Made by a program: the position numbers and the translations under genes. A stretch of 64,000 bases of DNA from positions 17,047,013 through 17,111,012 of the forward strand of contig OY754333.1 in the NCBI GenBank assembly GCA_963573305.1, read 5' to 3'. The notes beneath the pieces were generated by a model. That model was not told the DNA's origin, ran no database searches, and saw only the letters and a program-made list of their open reading frames with translations. This DNA comes from Pyrrhosoma nymphula. Taxonomy: Eukaryota; Arthropoda; Insecta; Odonata; Coenagrionidae. Positions within the stretch are counted from its first letter, which is position 1. The number at the start of each line of letters is the position of its first letter. Below, in pieces: positions 1-12,570 of the stretch.

Positions 1-3000
1 ATAATACTTGATTTAAATGTATTCACTATCTTTCTCCTAGCGATCGTAAAATGGTGCTTCTATTACTTCGATAAAAATTAAAATTAGGTCACTTTTCAAG
101 TGCTTAAACATGCAGTAACTGAGGGAAGGATGACGTCGAAATATTATACGATTGTCTCTTTTTCATTTTTTTCTTCTCTTTCAATAGCCCTCATTTATTC
201 GTCTTCGGGATGGAGATAATATTAATATTTGGCCCCATCCCACGATGCACATATAGGTAACAAATTTTTTGATACCCGACCTTAAATATTTGAATATAAA
301 CTCGAGCAAAATTCAGAAGAATACCACCTTTAAAACAGCGCTTCGAAAGAACCCAAGGCCGGGAACTACAACAATATCTGTAAATAAGCGGCGCAAAGAC
401 TAAATTCCTATGGATATTTAACTGAATGAACGTAATAAAAGATGAGACTCATACGGTATTACTTCCGCATTGGGGTGGAATGAACACCTTGGTCCACCCC
501 ACATTTGCAGGTTAGACATAAGCGAAGGCATGATCGAAGTAAAATGTCGAGCAGATAGGTCTAAGAGTTTAATTTTCTCTCAATAGGAAGGCATAGACCG
601 AAGGAGGCACTAATCCATAAAAGCACAAATCCTTTCGAAACATTTTTTTTACGGTAACGACCTTTAATTGCATATATCTGCATCTGCATTTCTAACCGCC
701 TTTCTCACAATCGGGTCTAATATTGGCTAAGTGCAACGTCCATTATTTCGTCATGTGATACAAATATTATTCAATACTAATGAAGTTACCATAATTTCAA
801 ATGTGAATCAAAATGCATAAAAATAAACAAAATAAGACTTACCTCCACAAATGCAGGACTCAAATGAAATGTTAATCAACTAGACTTCAAAGGTTTTCAC
901 AGAAAATTCAACGCAGAAGATCGTCAGAGAATTTTTTATTATTTTTAACCCTTGCGTAATGATGAAGATACATGAGAACCACGGGTATTAGCGTAGTATG
1001 CACCAATTAGTAGTGCGTTTTCTTAACACGTTAATTTTTCATTTCCGGGTTACGAAATAAAAATAGTTTTTTGAATTTGGGCCAGGTATTCTAAATTTCA
1101 TCCCATCGTGCCCCAGATACCTGCCCTACACACCTGCCACACACCTCTGTGAGCAAGCGAAGTATAATGCAGATGCAGATCCAAAGAAAAGGGAGACAAA
1201 AAAAGAACGTGGAATCAAACATGAGGAGGCTCATTAAAGGAACCCATCGTCAGTCGCGCCCTCAACCTCATGGAAAAGATCGATGAAAAATTACAAGGAG
1301 AGTTGCCGGCGCTTGGAACACGACCAATCATAAGGCTTCGGTGTTGCGGAGGAGAAAAAAAAATTATCGATGACTACATGAACTTTCTTTTAACTCTCCC
1401 CCACCACCTTTTGTCTCTGAAAAGTGCTGTGGCTAGGGTTGGCAATAAGGTTGGGTTGGGAAAAAAGGGCTGCCGCCGCTGCTGGTGGGGGATACGATGG
1501 AAGTTTTAAAGGCGTCAGGGTGTCCCTTTTATAGGGGTTTGAGTAAGAGGGGGGGATCTCCCATCCTCGTACTAGGGAAGGCCGGGATCGCTTTTATAAT
1601 TCAAGAGATTCTGTTCTCCCACCTCCTTCCCATTCCATGCCAAGGACACCAATGCCTCCTCCCTTCCCTAACTCCCTCGCCATTACTCCTTGCGACTGCC
1701 TCTTCGTCTCTACAGTCTTTAGAAAACTCGTGTTCGCGAATTTGAATGAACCGTCTCCAGTGAGAAAGAAGTGACTTCCACCGACTTGTTAAAAAATTCT
1801 TTCCCTCGCCTAAAAGAGAGACGAGGTGTGCGGAGCAGGGATTTAAACTACATGTATATATGAATATTATGTAAGTCCTTACTTGTGTATTGGTAATACA
1901 TTAAGAGTGTGAGCTGCGATGGTGCATACGTACCTTCATTGACATCGCGTTGCTCATTTATGGGACACGAGCGGCTTGACGAAAAAAGGTGCCAATTTTG
2001 CCCGTTTGTGGAATACAACGGCAGTGTGATACCATACCGGCCGGGGAAAATTGCTCCGCCTGAAGAAACTTTCTGGGTCATGAGCACAACGATGATTACT
2101 CGTAATTTTTTTGTCTTATATGCCCTTGCACGTGGTTGGGACATCTTTGAGAGTTTGCCAGTGCACACCGTCTTGTTTTCTGATTCTGGAAAACTATTCG
2201 ATTCACTAGTTTTGAGAGAGTTCTTTTTCGTAATATCTAGTGCATGCGGCTGAACATCTGCATCCACGAGTGATGTTGTTAACAGGGAAACGGGCTCTTG
2301 GAAAACGGCCAGATCTGACTCGAAAGAATAGGAAGCAATACTATTTCAATAAAGTAATTTGTCCACGGATAAAAGAAGTTTTGATGTCCACGGTAAGAAT
2401 AAAAGCTCAAATCCAACTATCTTCATTAATTACAAAAAAGATTCCACCTTAAACTGGTCAAGAAAGTTAGGACTTTGAAAAAAACTGCGTTCTGTATTAG
2501 TTTGCTTATTTGAGTAAACTTTACCGCTTTAATGTGAGATAGAGATAACCAATAACTGAATAGAGTTATTTTTTATCATTCCTTCGCATATATTGGGGGA
2601 TAACGTTTAACGATTTCCACGGAAAATTGCATATTTACCAAGGAAATTTCTAGGTTGATGACATCGGCGATGTTCGACAGAAATGAAAATGTTCACTCAC
2701 GGAATATTTTTAAAATTGTGTCAATACTTAATTACTGTCTTAAAAAAGATGAAACAACACCCCATAGCAGAAAATTGGTGAGAAGTCCCAAGGAACTTGC
2801 CGGATTTCTTCTTTTAATAGATGTAGATAGAATAGAGTACCTACTGGGGAGAGAAAATCACAATAGTCATCTGTTTAATCAATTAAAGATTCCGATTCGA
2901 GTTGAATGTTATTGAACTCCTTGAAATATCAAAGCAAATGATCCACTTCGTAAGCCATAACTTAGACTGGCAATAAATATTTAATCCATCATTTATTACT

Positions 3001-6000
3001 CATTCTCAAAGCAATAACTCAATTTCATTCTAGTCTTCTTACGAGGCTTTGCTATTCCATACATTATCTACTTTTTTATCAAAGACTAATGATGACAAAG
3101 GGTCGCGCTTTTGCCATAACATGCAACTAATGAGAACAAAATTACGCCGACTCACGGATGCCCTTTTGATAAAATTTTAGTTTCTCGACTAATTTCACAC
3201 AAAAATGATCATTCATATTTGTCCTGGACTTGGTACATACGGCTGTAATAGTTACTGTAAAATCTCCTGGCCGTATGTGGTGCCGCTAATTAATTCTCAA
3301 GGCAATGAGACAAAAACACTTAAGAGAATTACGTAACCAAGGATAAATGAATCTCTCTTGCGCTTTTCTATCAGTAATTACATTTCCCTGTGGTTTTAAG
3401 AGTATGGCAAGTGTTTCCCGATTAAGAGCAATTTTCTCTCAAAAACTATCACCATCAATCGGCACACATGCCTCTCTCGACCAAATTAAAACTGAAGGCG
3501 TGACCTTTATAAAAAGTATTCAAAATTACACCACGTGCCTCGTGGGCAAATTGACAGCCATGAATATTTGGTGCTATTTCAAATTCTCAAAGAGTTCTGA
3601 TTTATAGTGTCTCAAAGATGTTTCGTCCCACTTTGGGAATTTTTCCTTGTGCAAAATAATGACGGTCCTGAGATTCAATGGGGAGTTTCATAAGAAGTAA
3701 ACTAGGCTGTGCTTGAGTTCCATATCTTGAGAGCAATATAACTTGACTTTATTCTTTCGAATGTGCTTCAAAATATTCCCGTATATGCCCCACTTCTCTT
3801 TGCTCCCAAGGGCAAGGGCATTAATAACAGGTGATTTTAATCGCTGTTAGAGCGGAGTTTTTTATATCTAGATTTCCACAATCCTTGGAGATCTGAATTG
3901 GGTCCAAGATAGAAGGATATACATGCATATGCATTTCATAAAACGCCAAGAAGGAGCTTGGGATAAAAGAATTGCAAGGCGAAAAATTTCCTGAAATGCT
4001 AAGAAAGAAAGTTCACTTCTTCCGCTCCCAAAGGAAGGAAACTGAAAATGTGCCGGCGCGAAACTCAACTCGGGAGAATAAAAAAAATCTAAGACAAAAG
4101 AACGGAGGTAAGCGCTCACGGGTGGCGGAGGGAAAACTTTGTATGATCCGAAGGGGTTTGCAGGGATTGGACGCGAATAGAAGTCGGCGTTGGGGGTATC
4201 GTAAGAGCTTCCAACTGGGCCAAAGATTGTGGAGACCCGGGGATGGACGAGACGTGTGTGAAGTATCAGGCGACAGGGGCATTGTTTTCCGTCTCCGGCC
4301 AAAAGAAAAAAAAAAAGACAAAATGGCGATCTAACGGCTTGCGGGAGTGCTGAAAGACCTGAGGTGGAGAAAAGCGACAAGCCATGAAAAATTGACACAA
4401 AAAATGTTCACCCTCGACAACACCCCTCGTTTGAGAGCTACGAAGAGTACCCATTATCGAGTGATTCTTTCAGCTCTTGCCAAAAAATTCAGCTCTTCAC
4501 TCTTTTTCGCGTCGATAGTGTAGCTATTTGTGACGTTGAAAAACCTTCTGATATCTCCGACAACGTCTCATGAAAAGGTTTGTTAAAGATTCTTTACCAG
4601 CATACTCTTAACGTTGGTTAAGTGAGCATGTTTTAAAAATGCTTTTATTCATTTAAAGTTCGCATTACACTGATCAAAGTAGGTTTTGATTTTCGATGAA
4701 AAAAGAGAGAAGACTTCTTGACGCACGAAAATGAAGCCTATTTCTTGTGAAATATGATCCAACATATATGGCTTTCTCGCGCAATTTTTCCATAAATATG
4801 ACTAATAATTTACTGCTTTTATTTTATATATATCTATTTAGCGTTTTATAGATAAATAGTTGCAGCACAGGAACCATTCCGATACTAACGGCAATGTTTC
4901 CGGCAAAGTAACTAAACGTCTGACCCATACCATGTGACCGATTACGCATTTCAATGGCTTCAATATTCCACTATGCATTTGTCTACATGGTTTCATTTAT
5001 TATCTTCATTAATCTATGGTTCTGCTTAACTTTGTTTACCCTGATTTCTACGCCTCCTAAATAAATAAAAGTTTGAGGTCCATTTTGTAATAAAAAACCC
5101 TCATGTATCTTTTTGCATCTTGTTTTTGAAGCTGTCCTTTATACTCCATTGTCAGCAATGCCAACGTTGACCAAGTTGGAGATCAAATGATCAAACTCTT
5201 AAGGTTTTAAAATCAATACGCAGATAATAAGACACTCTTCTTTCATTATTTTAAACTTTTTTCTTCTTTGAAAAAGTTTACCTCAAGCAGGTAGCCCAGA
5301 ATCTCTTTTTGTTCAATAAAAATAGACCTTATTCCTCTTCATTTTTCGGTAACGTTACGTTTTCTCTCTGTAATGACTGCCATCACTATCCCATTCATGC
5401 TTATTATCGCATTCGTCCATTTATCTCACAGTGAAATGTCAAAAGTGTTAGTCAGTTCTAATTTTTATCGTCATTGTTCCTCCAGGTTTGTATAAACTAG
5501 GCTTCCTATGCCTTCTTAGCAATCCAAGGTAGCAAACTGCGCGAACACAAATTTTCTAAGATCGTTACTTAAGGCTTTCGTAATCAGTTCTGTCCTTGTA
5601 GCGAATTAACCTTTGGCTAACTAAGATATTGCTTGAAATCGGTCAAGGCACAGGCACAGATAAATTCGAATTAAATATGCGATGCCCGGTCACTAATTCT
5701 ATATCGTGCTTCAGCGTCATTTTCAGATGTACTACTACTCGGAAAGTTCAACTGATGAGGACACCTAAGCATGGAGATAAGTTGTGTTCTAATACACATG
5801 TAGGTAGAGAAACATTTGTTAAATTACTCATAAACCTTGTAAAATACAATGCATGCTTGTTTTTTCATAGGTCAGAAAAACCCTTTTACTTTTACTACAA
5901 CAAAATTTTGATCTGATTGCAGGATAGGTAGGTACATTTTGAATGTTTTAAAGAATAATCACGTTACAGCGAAATGTGTTACATAAAATATTAAGGAACA

Positions 6001-7724
6001 ATTATAAATTAAATATGGCCAAAAGGTCAGGTATTTTACGATGTTATTGTCAGTTACCGCTGTATAAGAATCGTCAAAAACAATTTGTCTGAAATGGCAA
6101 ATATGATCTTTTTATTCCTTTATTTGATAGTTTGCATGTTTTCTATGGCTTCTATCTAGACGGTTATTGAAAATACTACAACTCACCCGGAGTCAATTCT
6201 TTACATGCCTACATCGCCTGATGCCATTTAAATTTTCACACGTTCACTAATGTTCCTTAATCTTTATATTATGCCCCAAAGATGCCAGCAAACACAGACA
6301 AATCGTTGGCTTTGGTTTGACTTTTTGAAGTTTGATTTGAGTTTAAATTATGGTCAACATATCGATAGCACCAAAATAGACTTAAAAATATTTTTAAACT
6401 TTAAAAAAATTTAATTTTGAGAAGATAGAAAGGTTAATAGGAATCAAGTTAAAGAAGACCCCCTACATTTAGGAGAATTATTGGCAAAAATACCAAAGGC
6501 TCTGTCATTCTTTTGATAAAATAACTTTGATGATGAACCCACCCAACAATATTCTGCCCAAAAAAATAGCCTAACTAAAAAAGAATGCACAGATATGTAG
6601 CAGCGTAAATGCCAACCAAACCATTCTCGTATCTCCTCATTTAAATGATATAGAAATGAAGTACTTCCGGTTTAAGACATCTCAGTTACGTGTACCTATT
6701 TAAGCGTAGTTACTGTTTCGGTAGGAAACTTCGTCGTCTCCCTTATTTTATATTCAAGAGGTTATCTCTAAAATGCCGAAATCGAGGTCGAACTTGGGAG
6801 GGCAAAGAGAATCTGCCTAGAGTGTGGGGGGGAATTTAAGCGGGGGCAAGACCCGGAGAAGTAGACCAAGTTCCTCATTGAAGGCTCGGGGGCTTAAAGA
6901 ATTTGTACTGTGCCTTCTCGCAAGATATTCGGCGAGGTGTTATGAGAGAAGTAGAGAAAACTTTCTTCCTCCTGCCTTCAATGCTGTGCGAGCATCGCAT
7001 CAACAGATTTAAATGTACATGTCGATGTGTCACTTAGCTTTCGTATTCCCAAGTAGAAAGAAAGAATTAATTAATCTTAAAACTGTAAATTAAATCAGTA
7101 TTATTTCATTACTCTTCGCCATTTGATTTGTAGTTATTTTTCCAAGGATTCATATATTTAATGTACGTGAAAAAATGTTGTAAGGCTACCAAAGTCGAAT
7201 ACGACACTATTTCAAATGAGTTTTCTCTACTTATTTATTTTTTTCAAGTTTACTCCTGGATTGTATAAAAAAGGAGAACAAAACAACTGACACATTCCAG
7301 AAATATATGGTAATATAGTGTAAATAGAAGTATGTTTGTAGAATTCATGAAATAAAAATTATGTTACACTTGAACAAAATATTCCATATGCCTTGTTTAA
7401 GTAAAATGTAATACCTATTATTTATTATTATATTTTTAAACTTTAATATGCATTTGCATGTCATTGCGTGTATTTCGTAGCATATGTACGCACTTTCAAT
7501 GAATGACACTGTAAAAAATGATATGAAATATAAATACTTAAATACCAAAAAGTTATTATTATTTATTCTTAGAAAAATTCATATTTTCCTTTTTTCTTGC
7601 TTTATGAGTAAATATGTGTATAAATATACGAACAAATGTATGGACATATATGAACGGACAGTAAAGGACATGTATACTGTATCCTAACAGAATTTCATTA
7701 TTATGAACCCAGGAATGTCAAAGG
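1..7724. other. No gene recognised
   Basis: AT-rich DNA with scattered short open frames on both strands. The longest (1848-2267 and 3868-4398, minus; 1909-2253, plus) overlap each other antisense and have no recognisable domain. More GC-balanced patches lie at about 1480-1760, 3990-4320 and 6790-6990. If the receptor gene continues leftward this would be its intron. Confidence 0.6.
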
Positions 7725-8585
7725 CCTAGTTTTTTTTTGGACCGGAAGAGTGGGATGAATGATTGTATGATGTGGGTAAATGATAAAGTGATTGAAGAAG
7801 TGGACGATTTTGTGTATCCTCACTGAAAGTTGGCGAATGATGAAAAATGGAGGAAGACATTTCAAAGGTGTGCGAATGTTGTAAGGGGCCATACAAGTAT
7901 GTATTATGTAAGACGATTTTCGGTGCTTTTTGATCCACGCCTGTTCATAATGTAAGACAACGGAAGAATTTACGATCTTCCCCCCTCTTCCCCAGATCTT
8001 ACGAAAGTTAAAATGAATTTACAGACCGATGCGCATAGATTATCTTTTCGGTGAGCAATGCTTTGCGCAATTTCCTGAAATTATGTACAGTCAGGTGATA
8101 CTGAGAATACGCCAGGTCATATTTGGGGATATTTTTAACGCTCATTATGCAATACATAAGGTTGGATTTTTTTCCTTTAGTAGGAGGGATAGAACACTCA
8201 GATCCCTCGTCGGCACGCCAGTTTAATGCTATAATTGAGCCATGACCCTTTAGCAACTTCTGTTTGTTCGAATTTTCGGTAGTTTAACTGAATATCTTCT
8301 TCCTCTTTTATGAACCTTTTCTTAAGGGAAACTACGCTTATGTTTGCAGTACTAAAACTACGGTTTTTTGTCCGGCTATTATTAATACGTAAGTAATCCA
8401 AATTCGATCACACGAATAAATAAAATCTTACGTGAGATGATCTCGGATTCACACCCCAAAAGTAATACAATGTAAGAAGAGCCCAAAGCCCGAAAAGTCT
8501 TAAGGAAAGTCGTCGGTAGTATGAGGAGTATATCAAGGAATAAGTGTTTGTCTTGGGAAGCTAAATTTACACTGTACAAATGTTA
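7725..8585 (+). pseudogene. Strongly decayed LINE remnant
   Basis: The plus strand reads VNDKVIEEVDDFVYPH (about 7770-7825), followed by KLANDEKWRKTFQRCANVVR, which resembles the xxEEVDEFVYLG and RRxNAxNxV words of the post-RT region. After about 530 bp of unrelated sequence, LRKVVGSMRSISRNKCLSW and AKFTLYKCYQLLLY (about 8495-8600) resemble the next conserved helix. The middle may be an insertion. Resemblance is by eye only. Confidence 0.35.
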
Positions 8586-8785
8586 TCAACTTCTTCTATA
8601 TAAAGGAATTCACCGCTGGAATAGATGAAAATGGATTTAAAGTTCAAAATGAACATTTCATTGGAAATCTCGCTATCAACTTATGTCCTTTAGTCAATAT
8701 TTGCCTTCAGACTGGAGCTTATCCTTGCCAATGAGGCAAAATATAATTTACATGTCTTACATATGAAATGTAACTTTTCTCTGCT

Positions 8786-8916
8786 CACGGAATTGGAGCA
8801 GTCGCTATTTTCTTATCTTTTGTTCATGTATTCGCGGAGTCATTTTAGCAACGCAATTTTAACTGCACATCCATCCATACATCAGGCATCAGTAAAGTGC
8901 CTCGTTAGAGCGGCCT
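8786..8916. mobile_element. Truncated copy of the Harbinger-type MITE
   Basis: This stretch matches the reverse complement of the 24862-25071 element in its internal half. It begins at CACGGAATTGGAGCAG (there CACGGAATTAGAGCAG) and follows the same order to TTTCTTATCTTTTGTTCATG. Its right end, GTAAAGTGCCTCG...GCGGCCT, is followed by TTA, the expected target triplet. The left part is lost or unrecognisable. Confidence 0.5.
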
Positions 8917-9409
8917 TTAGAAAATCTATCTGACCAATAATTGCGTTAAAATTACCTCTTTCCATGAAAGTTTCTTCCCGTATAACTTGATGTTACCTCT
9001 AGTTCGAGATCGTGGCTTACTCTCCCCACCACCGAGGAATAAACTGTGTCAGTCTAAAATATTTTTAGTTTTGAAACTAATAAAAGATTTATCTAGTTTC
9101 TTCATCGAACTTGAGTGCATGTTTGGTGGGAAACGCTGGAAGGAAAGGCCTCCCATTTCCCGAAATATTCCCGTCGGTGACGGGAAATCTCAAGAGAAGG
9201 AAGGCCATTTTGTGACGTGAGGACTGACCAAGTTGTGATTGGATTTTGCGAAGTAATTCGTGCACTGGGACTGCAAGCCTCGGGGAGCGGTTAAGTGCAT
9301 TACACGGTAAAGGAACGCGAGTTGCTCTTCCTCTCTCTTACAGTATTTCTTGCTTCTTTCTCTTCTCCTTTCATTCCCTTTCTTCCTTAGTTTTCTCTCT
9401 TCTTCGCCG

Positions 9410-9448
9410 AGCGGGATACTACGTTAGTAGCGGGATACTACGTTAGTT
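9410..9448. repeat. 18-bp tandem duplication
   Basis: GCGGGATACTACGTTAGT occurs twice in direct succession (about 9411-9428 and 9429-9446). A trivial local duplication, probably by slippage. Confidence 0.9.
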
Positions 9449-10044
9449 TTTGAATCCCACTAAAAATATTTTTCATTAACGTCAACGAAACCATATCAAT
9501 AGTGAGTGCTGTTTTTTTTTCAATACATGGATTGGATAAAAAGTATGGGATTACTTTTTGAAGATATTTTTTCACTTATAAATGTAAGAGTGCTGCCAAT
9601 GGCTAAGTGCGTAATGCACTAAGAATTTTACTTGGTAAGGCACTTCATTATTGAGTTATCTAGGATCTGATTCAAATATCATACGCGAGAATTAATCGAG
9701 AAAAATTATTGTAGTGAGATTATACCAAATAACCAAGTAATGTACGTAGGAATTTAAAGATTAAAACGCTTTCCGTTTGAGAATGATTTGGCCAGTCACA
9801 ATTTATTGACTTTATATATGATTACGTTGATGTGAAGTTCGTATTTCGTTAACCGTTGGTTTATTTCCGAATTTTTTAATCCAATATTAAATACCTTTTT
9901 TGCCTATAAATGAGTCTGAGAAGACCTTTTCGCACGGTTGTTGCCAGCACCTTTACTATTATACCTATGGCTTTGAAAAATGGGCAACAGATGATAGGTG
10001 GGGTCAGAGTATCCATTTGATCGAAGTTAATTGATAAACCTGTC

Positions 10045-10240
10045 GGGCACACTCTGAGACAAAATGGATTTCTGAGGAAAGAAGGAAAAATAGAGGGAAA
10101 AGTATGTAAAGGAATGTCATGGATCAAATAAAGAGAAATATACATAAGAACTATTAGGGAGAAAGAGAAGTAGCATTAGGAAGGGAAAAATGGAGGGTTG
10201 CAGTCAACTAATCTAAGGATTGAACGACCAATGAATTAAT
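10045..10240 (+). mobile_element. LINE 3' end fragment (RTE-like)
   Basis: The plus strand reads GHTLRQNGFLR-like and GKIEGKVCKGMSWIK words in shifting frames. It ends with GGGTTGCAGTCAACTAATCT and AAGGATT, the 3' landmark also seen at 59311-59336 (CTGCAGTCAACCGATCTTAG) and on the minus strand near 55470. It is a short 5'-truncated, noncoding remnant. Confidence 0.6.
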
Positions 10241-10404
10241 GAAGAATGAGGAGTAGCGTCATGAGAAATTTCTCCCCCATTTGTGTTGGTAACTCTGATT
10301 TTTTTCAGCGGTATGAATAAGAAGTTGGCGTTTCTCATTCGTTTTCATTCTCGTGGTTGCTGTATAAAGTTGGTGGTTTCCGGCGCGACTTTGTGGAATT
10401 CACT

Positions 10405-10583
10405 GATCATTGTGAATGAAAAAGTAGCCCTTTGTTTTCCCACATTTATTTAATACAGTACGACCATGGTTTCAACTTTGTCATCTTAAGGTGACCTGGA
10501 GATGACGTTAAGTCGAAACCATGGTCGTACTGTATTAAATTTATGTGGGAAAACAAAGGACTACTTTTTCATTCACAGTGATC
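10405..10583. repeat. Large imperfect palindrome with hammerhead-like halves
   Basis: Arms of about 83 bp run inward from GATCATTGTGAATG and GATCACTGTGAATG (right arm reversed) to a loop of about 13 bp around TAAGGTGACCTGG. In the right half the plus strand has CTGGAGA (496-502 of this kilobase), GAC...GTC, GAAA (10515-10518), C-CATG-G and UC at 10525-10526. In the left half the minus strand has CTTAAGA, GAC...GTT, GAAAC, CATG, GTC. Each is one base off the CUGANGA consensus. It belongs to the same family as the element at 28.1 kb. Confidence 0.85.
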
Positions 10584-11241
10584 GCTGTAGCCAATATCTT
10601 TAAAACACCTACAGTTGCCGGCCGCCATTTTATTTGCTACAAAGTACAAAGTATTTGGTATATTTATGATAATGTTGATGTTCTGTTCGTATTCTTAAAC
10701 TTATGGTTAATTTGGACTTTTTCGATCCAAATTCTATTAAATATATAATCTTGTATGTAAATAAGCCTGAGAAGAGCTTTTCTCACGGTCACCGCCAGTG
10801 CATGATTATTATATGACTAAGCTGAGGACATAGCCTAAAATGCCTATTTTTTCTTTTACTCAGGAAACCAATTTTATGAAGTTATAAGTTCATTTAGGCA
10901 CATTTATGGTGAAATTAAAGTGATTTGTTACTGCCTAAAAATGCCTATTTTACCTGTTTATGCCTTTTTCTGCTGATATTGCCTATTTAAGGGCCTAAAA
11001 AAGCAATATTCTCTTCAACGTCGCCAAACCTCTCGTTAGTGCAGAGCTTGTCTGTTATTTCAGTTCCTTTTTTAATCTATGAATATTGAAATAATGTCAT
11101 TAAACATGCATAAAGAAAAATCATCCAAAGTATTATTATATAAAGAGGAGAAAAACAACTATGTTAATTTTACGTGATGTATACATGCGATGGTTTCAAT
11201 TGCCAAAAACTTGTTTTTGAAGGTACCACTCAGTGTTACTG

Positions 11242-11298
11242 AGTTTAAAGGCAGATCAACTTCAGGCATACTGCCTAAAGTTGATCTGCCTTTAAACT
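11242..11298. repeat. 21-bp perfect hairpin inside the hAT-like element
   Basis: AGTTTAAAGGCAGATCAACTT-type arms at 11242-11262 and 11278-11298 are exact reverse complements. The 15-base loop itself contains AGGCA/TGCCT, so the whole 57 bp can form an extended cruciform. Confidence 0.9.
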
Positions 11299-11992
11299 GT
11301 CTGAAATTAAACTCGATCTGTCTTCACAGCCAGCATTGATAAAATGGGGAACATGGCTAAATACTGCATTATACTCTGCAGATAAAATTATTGAAATACG
11401 TGGGGTATGTGACAGGAATAATGTACGCCTCCGATACATCAGTTCGAACATCTTTTTCACCCACTTAAAGGTACACTATTGGGTCATTCCATGCTAAGTG
11501 GTCCCCGCTCGACCATCAGGGATTTCAATGAAATTTTTATGGACATTCACACATATCCCCGATAAACATTTGTAAAGTTTTACGTTCGCCGATGGTATAC
11601 TTGCTGATATATAGTAATTTGTTTGACCCCGTGCCACAACCTTCTTCAGTATGATTGAGATATCGGTAACTTTGAGGCATAGTATCTCAGGAGATATTTT
11701 GATAAGAGAAACACAAATTGGCTATCTTGTACAAAGTTTTGAGCTCTATTAAACAACATAATAAAAATAACTATAAAAGCGACCTCCTTGTAGAAAATTC
11801 CGGGCGAAACTGACCCGAAAAATTGCGGATCGAAAAAAAAATTAAAATTTTGGCTTTTTATATTTCAGGAAGTAAAGGTATAATCAACGTGAAACTTGAG
11901 CATGATAACATATAAATATATGGTTTATGAATATAATATTTCATCTTCCTAGTGATTTCCATTATTTTTAAAATCGAGTCAAAATGTGACAC

Positions 11993-12357
11993 TTTTTGTA
12001 AAACGCCAAAAATAGGGTATTTTCTCCCCGCTTTTCCAAGAAAAGGCCCTCTGGAATTTCTTTTGGATCATTTTCATTATAAAGAGAATGATTTCAACCC
12101 TCTAAAAAAGTATATCTGGTTTTTCATCGTGGGCATATAAGGCCCTAAAAATAGGGACAACGTTGAGGATGACATTTGTAAAAATGACAAAAATAGATTT
12201 TTTTCTGCCAGCTCTTACAAAAGCAAGACCTTCTGGATACTCTTTTGCATCATTTTCATTTGAAAGAGCATGTTTCAAACCTCTTAAAAATGTAGACTTG
12301 GTTTTTCATTGCGAGCGCATACGGCCCTAAAAATATGAACAACGTTGAGAACGTTGC
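11993..12357. repeat. Diverged tandem repeat, two units of about 180 bp
   Basis: Unit one (about 11993-12173) and unit two (about 12174-12357) share the ordered words ACAAAAATAG, CTTTTGCATCATTTTCATT, TGGTTTTTCAT, GGCCCTAAAAATA and ACAACGTTGAG. The repeat lies inside the hAT-like element. The part just before it (from 11482) begins with GGGTCATTCCATGC, a string also found on the minus strand at about 17582-17596. Confidence 0.75.
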
Positions 12358-12424
12358 TATGGTGGCGCCAAATGTATTCTGTTGTTTGTCGTCCTGTTTG
12401 TTTTATGTAGACATTTTTAGTATA

Positions 12425-12570
12425 TTGCGTTGGTCCATGGTGACATTGTCACTACCAGTTCAGGTATTTGAACCCGTAACCCCATCGCCATAGGGGTCGC
12501 GCCCAATTGCCTTGCAATACCAGCCACGGGTGGGTTTCTTGGTTGAGGATCCCAAGCCTGCAATTTGGTT
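12425..12570 (-). repeat. Possible tRNA-like (SINE-type) remnant inside the hAT-like element
   Basis: The minus strand holds GGCTGGTATTGCAAGG and, about 35 bases later, GGGTTACGGGTTCAAATACC, which resemble the A and B boxes of a tRNA promoter. The cloverleaf is poor, so this may be a worn SINE head or chance. Confidence 0.3.

Larger units (their letters stand above)
9817..10655. repeat. Complex repeat, first unit of a tandem duplication
   Basis: This unit and the one at 10656-13810 share the same blocks in the same order. They are GATTACGTTGATG / GATAATGTTGATG; GAGTCTGAGAAGA / AAGCCTGAGAAGA; GATGATAGGTGGGG; GGTATGAATAAG / GGTATAAATAAG; GGTTTCCGG; the hammerhead-like motif; and CACCTGCAGCTGCCGG-type sequence. 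A LINE 3' end (about 10045-10240) and a large palindrome (10405-10583) occur in this unit. The borders are approximate because the copies are diverged. Confidence 0.65.

Noticed and set aside
1848..2267. Overlapping sense and antisense open frames of 114-139 residues
   Set aside because: Neither has a domain, and the two are mutual shadows. A short repeat origin is possible but could not be shown.
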